From a virus: a DNA stretch of 20,069 bases. Below the pieces are notes generated by a model that worked only from the letters and a program-made list of their open reading frames with translations, did no database searches and had not been told where the DNA came from. The translations under genes and the position numbers were made by a program. Of this stretch, positions 19,420 through 20,069 are shown piece by piece. The first letter of the stretch is position 1, and every line of letters begins with the position of its first letter. The DNA lies in the IMG/VR virus record IMGVR_UViG_3300033997_000345, positions 1 through 20,069 of that record. One strand, given 5' to 3'.

Positions 19420-20069
19420 TCAGTCTTCGCGGAACTGCATGTTGTAGAGCGAGGCGTACAGGCCGTCGGCGGCCAGCAGCTCGGCATGCGGGCCCTGTTC
19501 GACGATCTTGCCGGCGTCCAGCACGATGATGCGGTCGGCGTTCTGCACGGTCGACAGGCGGTGCGCGATGACCAGCGTGGTTCGGCCCTTCATCAGGCGT
19601 TCGAGCGAAGCCTGCACCTGGCGTTCGGACTCGTTATCGAGCGCCGAGGTGGCTTCGTCGAGGATGAGGATGGGCGCGTTCTTGATCAGGGCGCGGGCGA
19701 TCGCCAGGCGCTGGCGCTGGCCGCCGGACAGGCGCGCGGCGTTTTCGCCAACGGGGGTGTTGATGCCCTGCGGCAGGCCTTCGACGAAGTCCAGCAGGTT
19801 GGCGGCGGCGAGCGCGTCGCGCACCTGCTGTTCGCTGGCCTCGCCCAGGGCGCCGTAGCCGACGTTGGCGGCGATGGTGTCGTCGAACAGCACCACGTCC
19901 TGGCTGACCAGCGACAGGTGCGAACGCAGGCTGCGCAGCTTCAGGTCGTTGATCGGCACGTCGTCGACGTAGATGGCGCCGCTGTCGGCCAGCACGAAGC
20001 GCGGCAGCATGTTGACCAGCGTGGTCTTGCCGCTGCCGGAGCGTCCCACCAGCGCCACGGTCTGGCCGG
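19420..20069 (-). CDS. msbA: ABC transporter ATPase domain, MsbA-like lipid A flippase (partial, C-terminal)
   Basis: The visible 215 residues at the C-terminus are a complete nucleotide-binding domain. Walker A is GRSGSGKTT, the Q-loop is [20 protein letters not shown], the signature is [15 protein letters not shown], Walker B is [11 protein letters not shown] and the H-loop is VIAHRLST. The wording [35 protein letters not shown] resembles MsbA, which moves lipid A core across the inner membrane with ATP. The N-terminal membrane domain lies beyond the right edge. The other candidates are other exporters of the type 1 ABC class. The stop precedes the antiporter start by 39 bp. Confidence 0.85.
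   Translation of the reverse strand, partial: GQTVALVGRSGSGKTTLVNMLPRFVLADSGAIYVDDVPINDLKLRSLRSHLSLVSQDVVLFDDTIAANVGYGALGEASEQQVRDALAAANLLDFVEGLPQGINTPVGENAARLSGGQRQRLAIARALIKNAPILILDEATSALDNESERQVQASLERLMKGRTTLVIAHRLSTVQNADRIIVLDAGKIVEQGPHAELLAADGLYASLYNMQFRED

Overview
The window is high-GC DNA with the codon habits and gene content of a beta-proteobacterium. The best guess is Bordetella/Achromobacter (Alcaligenaceae), based on the KefC-MsbA gene pair, the DUF3053 lipoprotein and the style of the phage genes; this is an inference, not a database match. About 13.2 kb of lambdoid-type prophage early region (1 to about 13,250) adjoins about 6.8 kb of host chromosome (about 13,250 to 20,069).

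Prophage layout. From the immunity region (about 2,744-3,454) a leftward early operon runs on the minus strand: a YdaS-like Cro, an HTH regulator in the cII position, a 59-aa protein, NinB, a 60-aa membrane protein, a DUF1364 protein and an O-like replication initiator that runs off the left edge. The last six are chained by 1- or 4-base stop/start overlaps. The O-like gene carries a cluster of repeats that looks like an iteron-type origin. Two small plus-strand genes (2,213-2,669) sit between the cII-like gene and cro, against the direction of the operon. The short repressor gene and a lipoprotein gene read rightward and end at a strong terminator (4,048-4,072). A second early promoter at about 4,104-4,131 then drives a long rightward operon: small conserved phage proteins, a RecT annealase, a lambda-Exo/YqaJ nuclease, further conserved phage proteins, a C5-cytosine DNA methyltransferase and a small HTH protein that resembles an excisionase. 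Near-identical palindromes (ATAGC-N4-GCTAT type) lie in both the repressor/cro intergenic region and the rightward promoter, so one repressor probably silences both early operons.

The strongest unusual signal is inside the methyltransferase gene. A 352-codon open frame (11,379-12,437) is wholly nested in it in the +1 frame. The codon third-position GC bias moves from the methyltransferase frame to the nested frame across the gene, and the nested product has five tryptophan-centred repeats. This looks like true dual coding.

Host side. After a putative attachment junction with no integrase gene visible, there is a terminator, a leader with stable inverted repeats, a DUF3053 lipoprotein, two divergent membrane diguanylate cyclases (one with and one without the inhibitory I-site), a small hypothetical protein, a KefB/KefC-type antiporter split by an apparent one-base frameshift from its RCK domain, and the C-terminal ATPase domain of an MsbA-like lipid A flippase.
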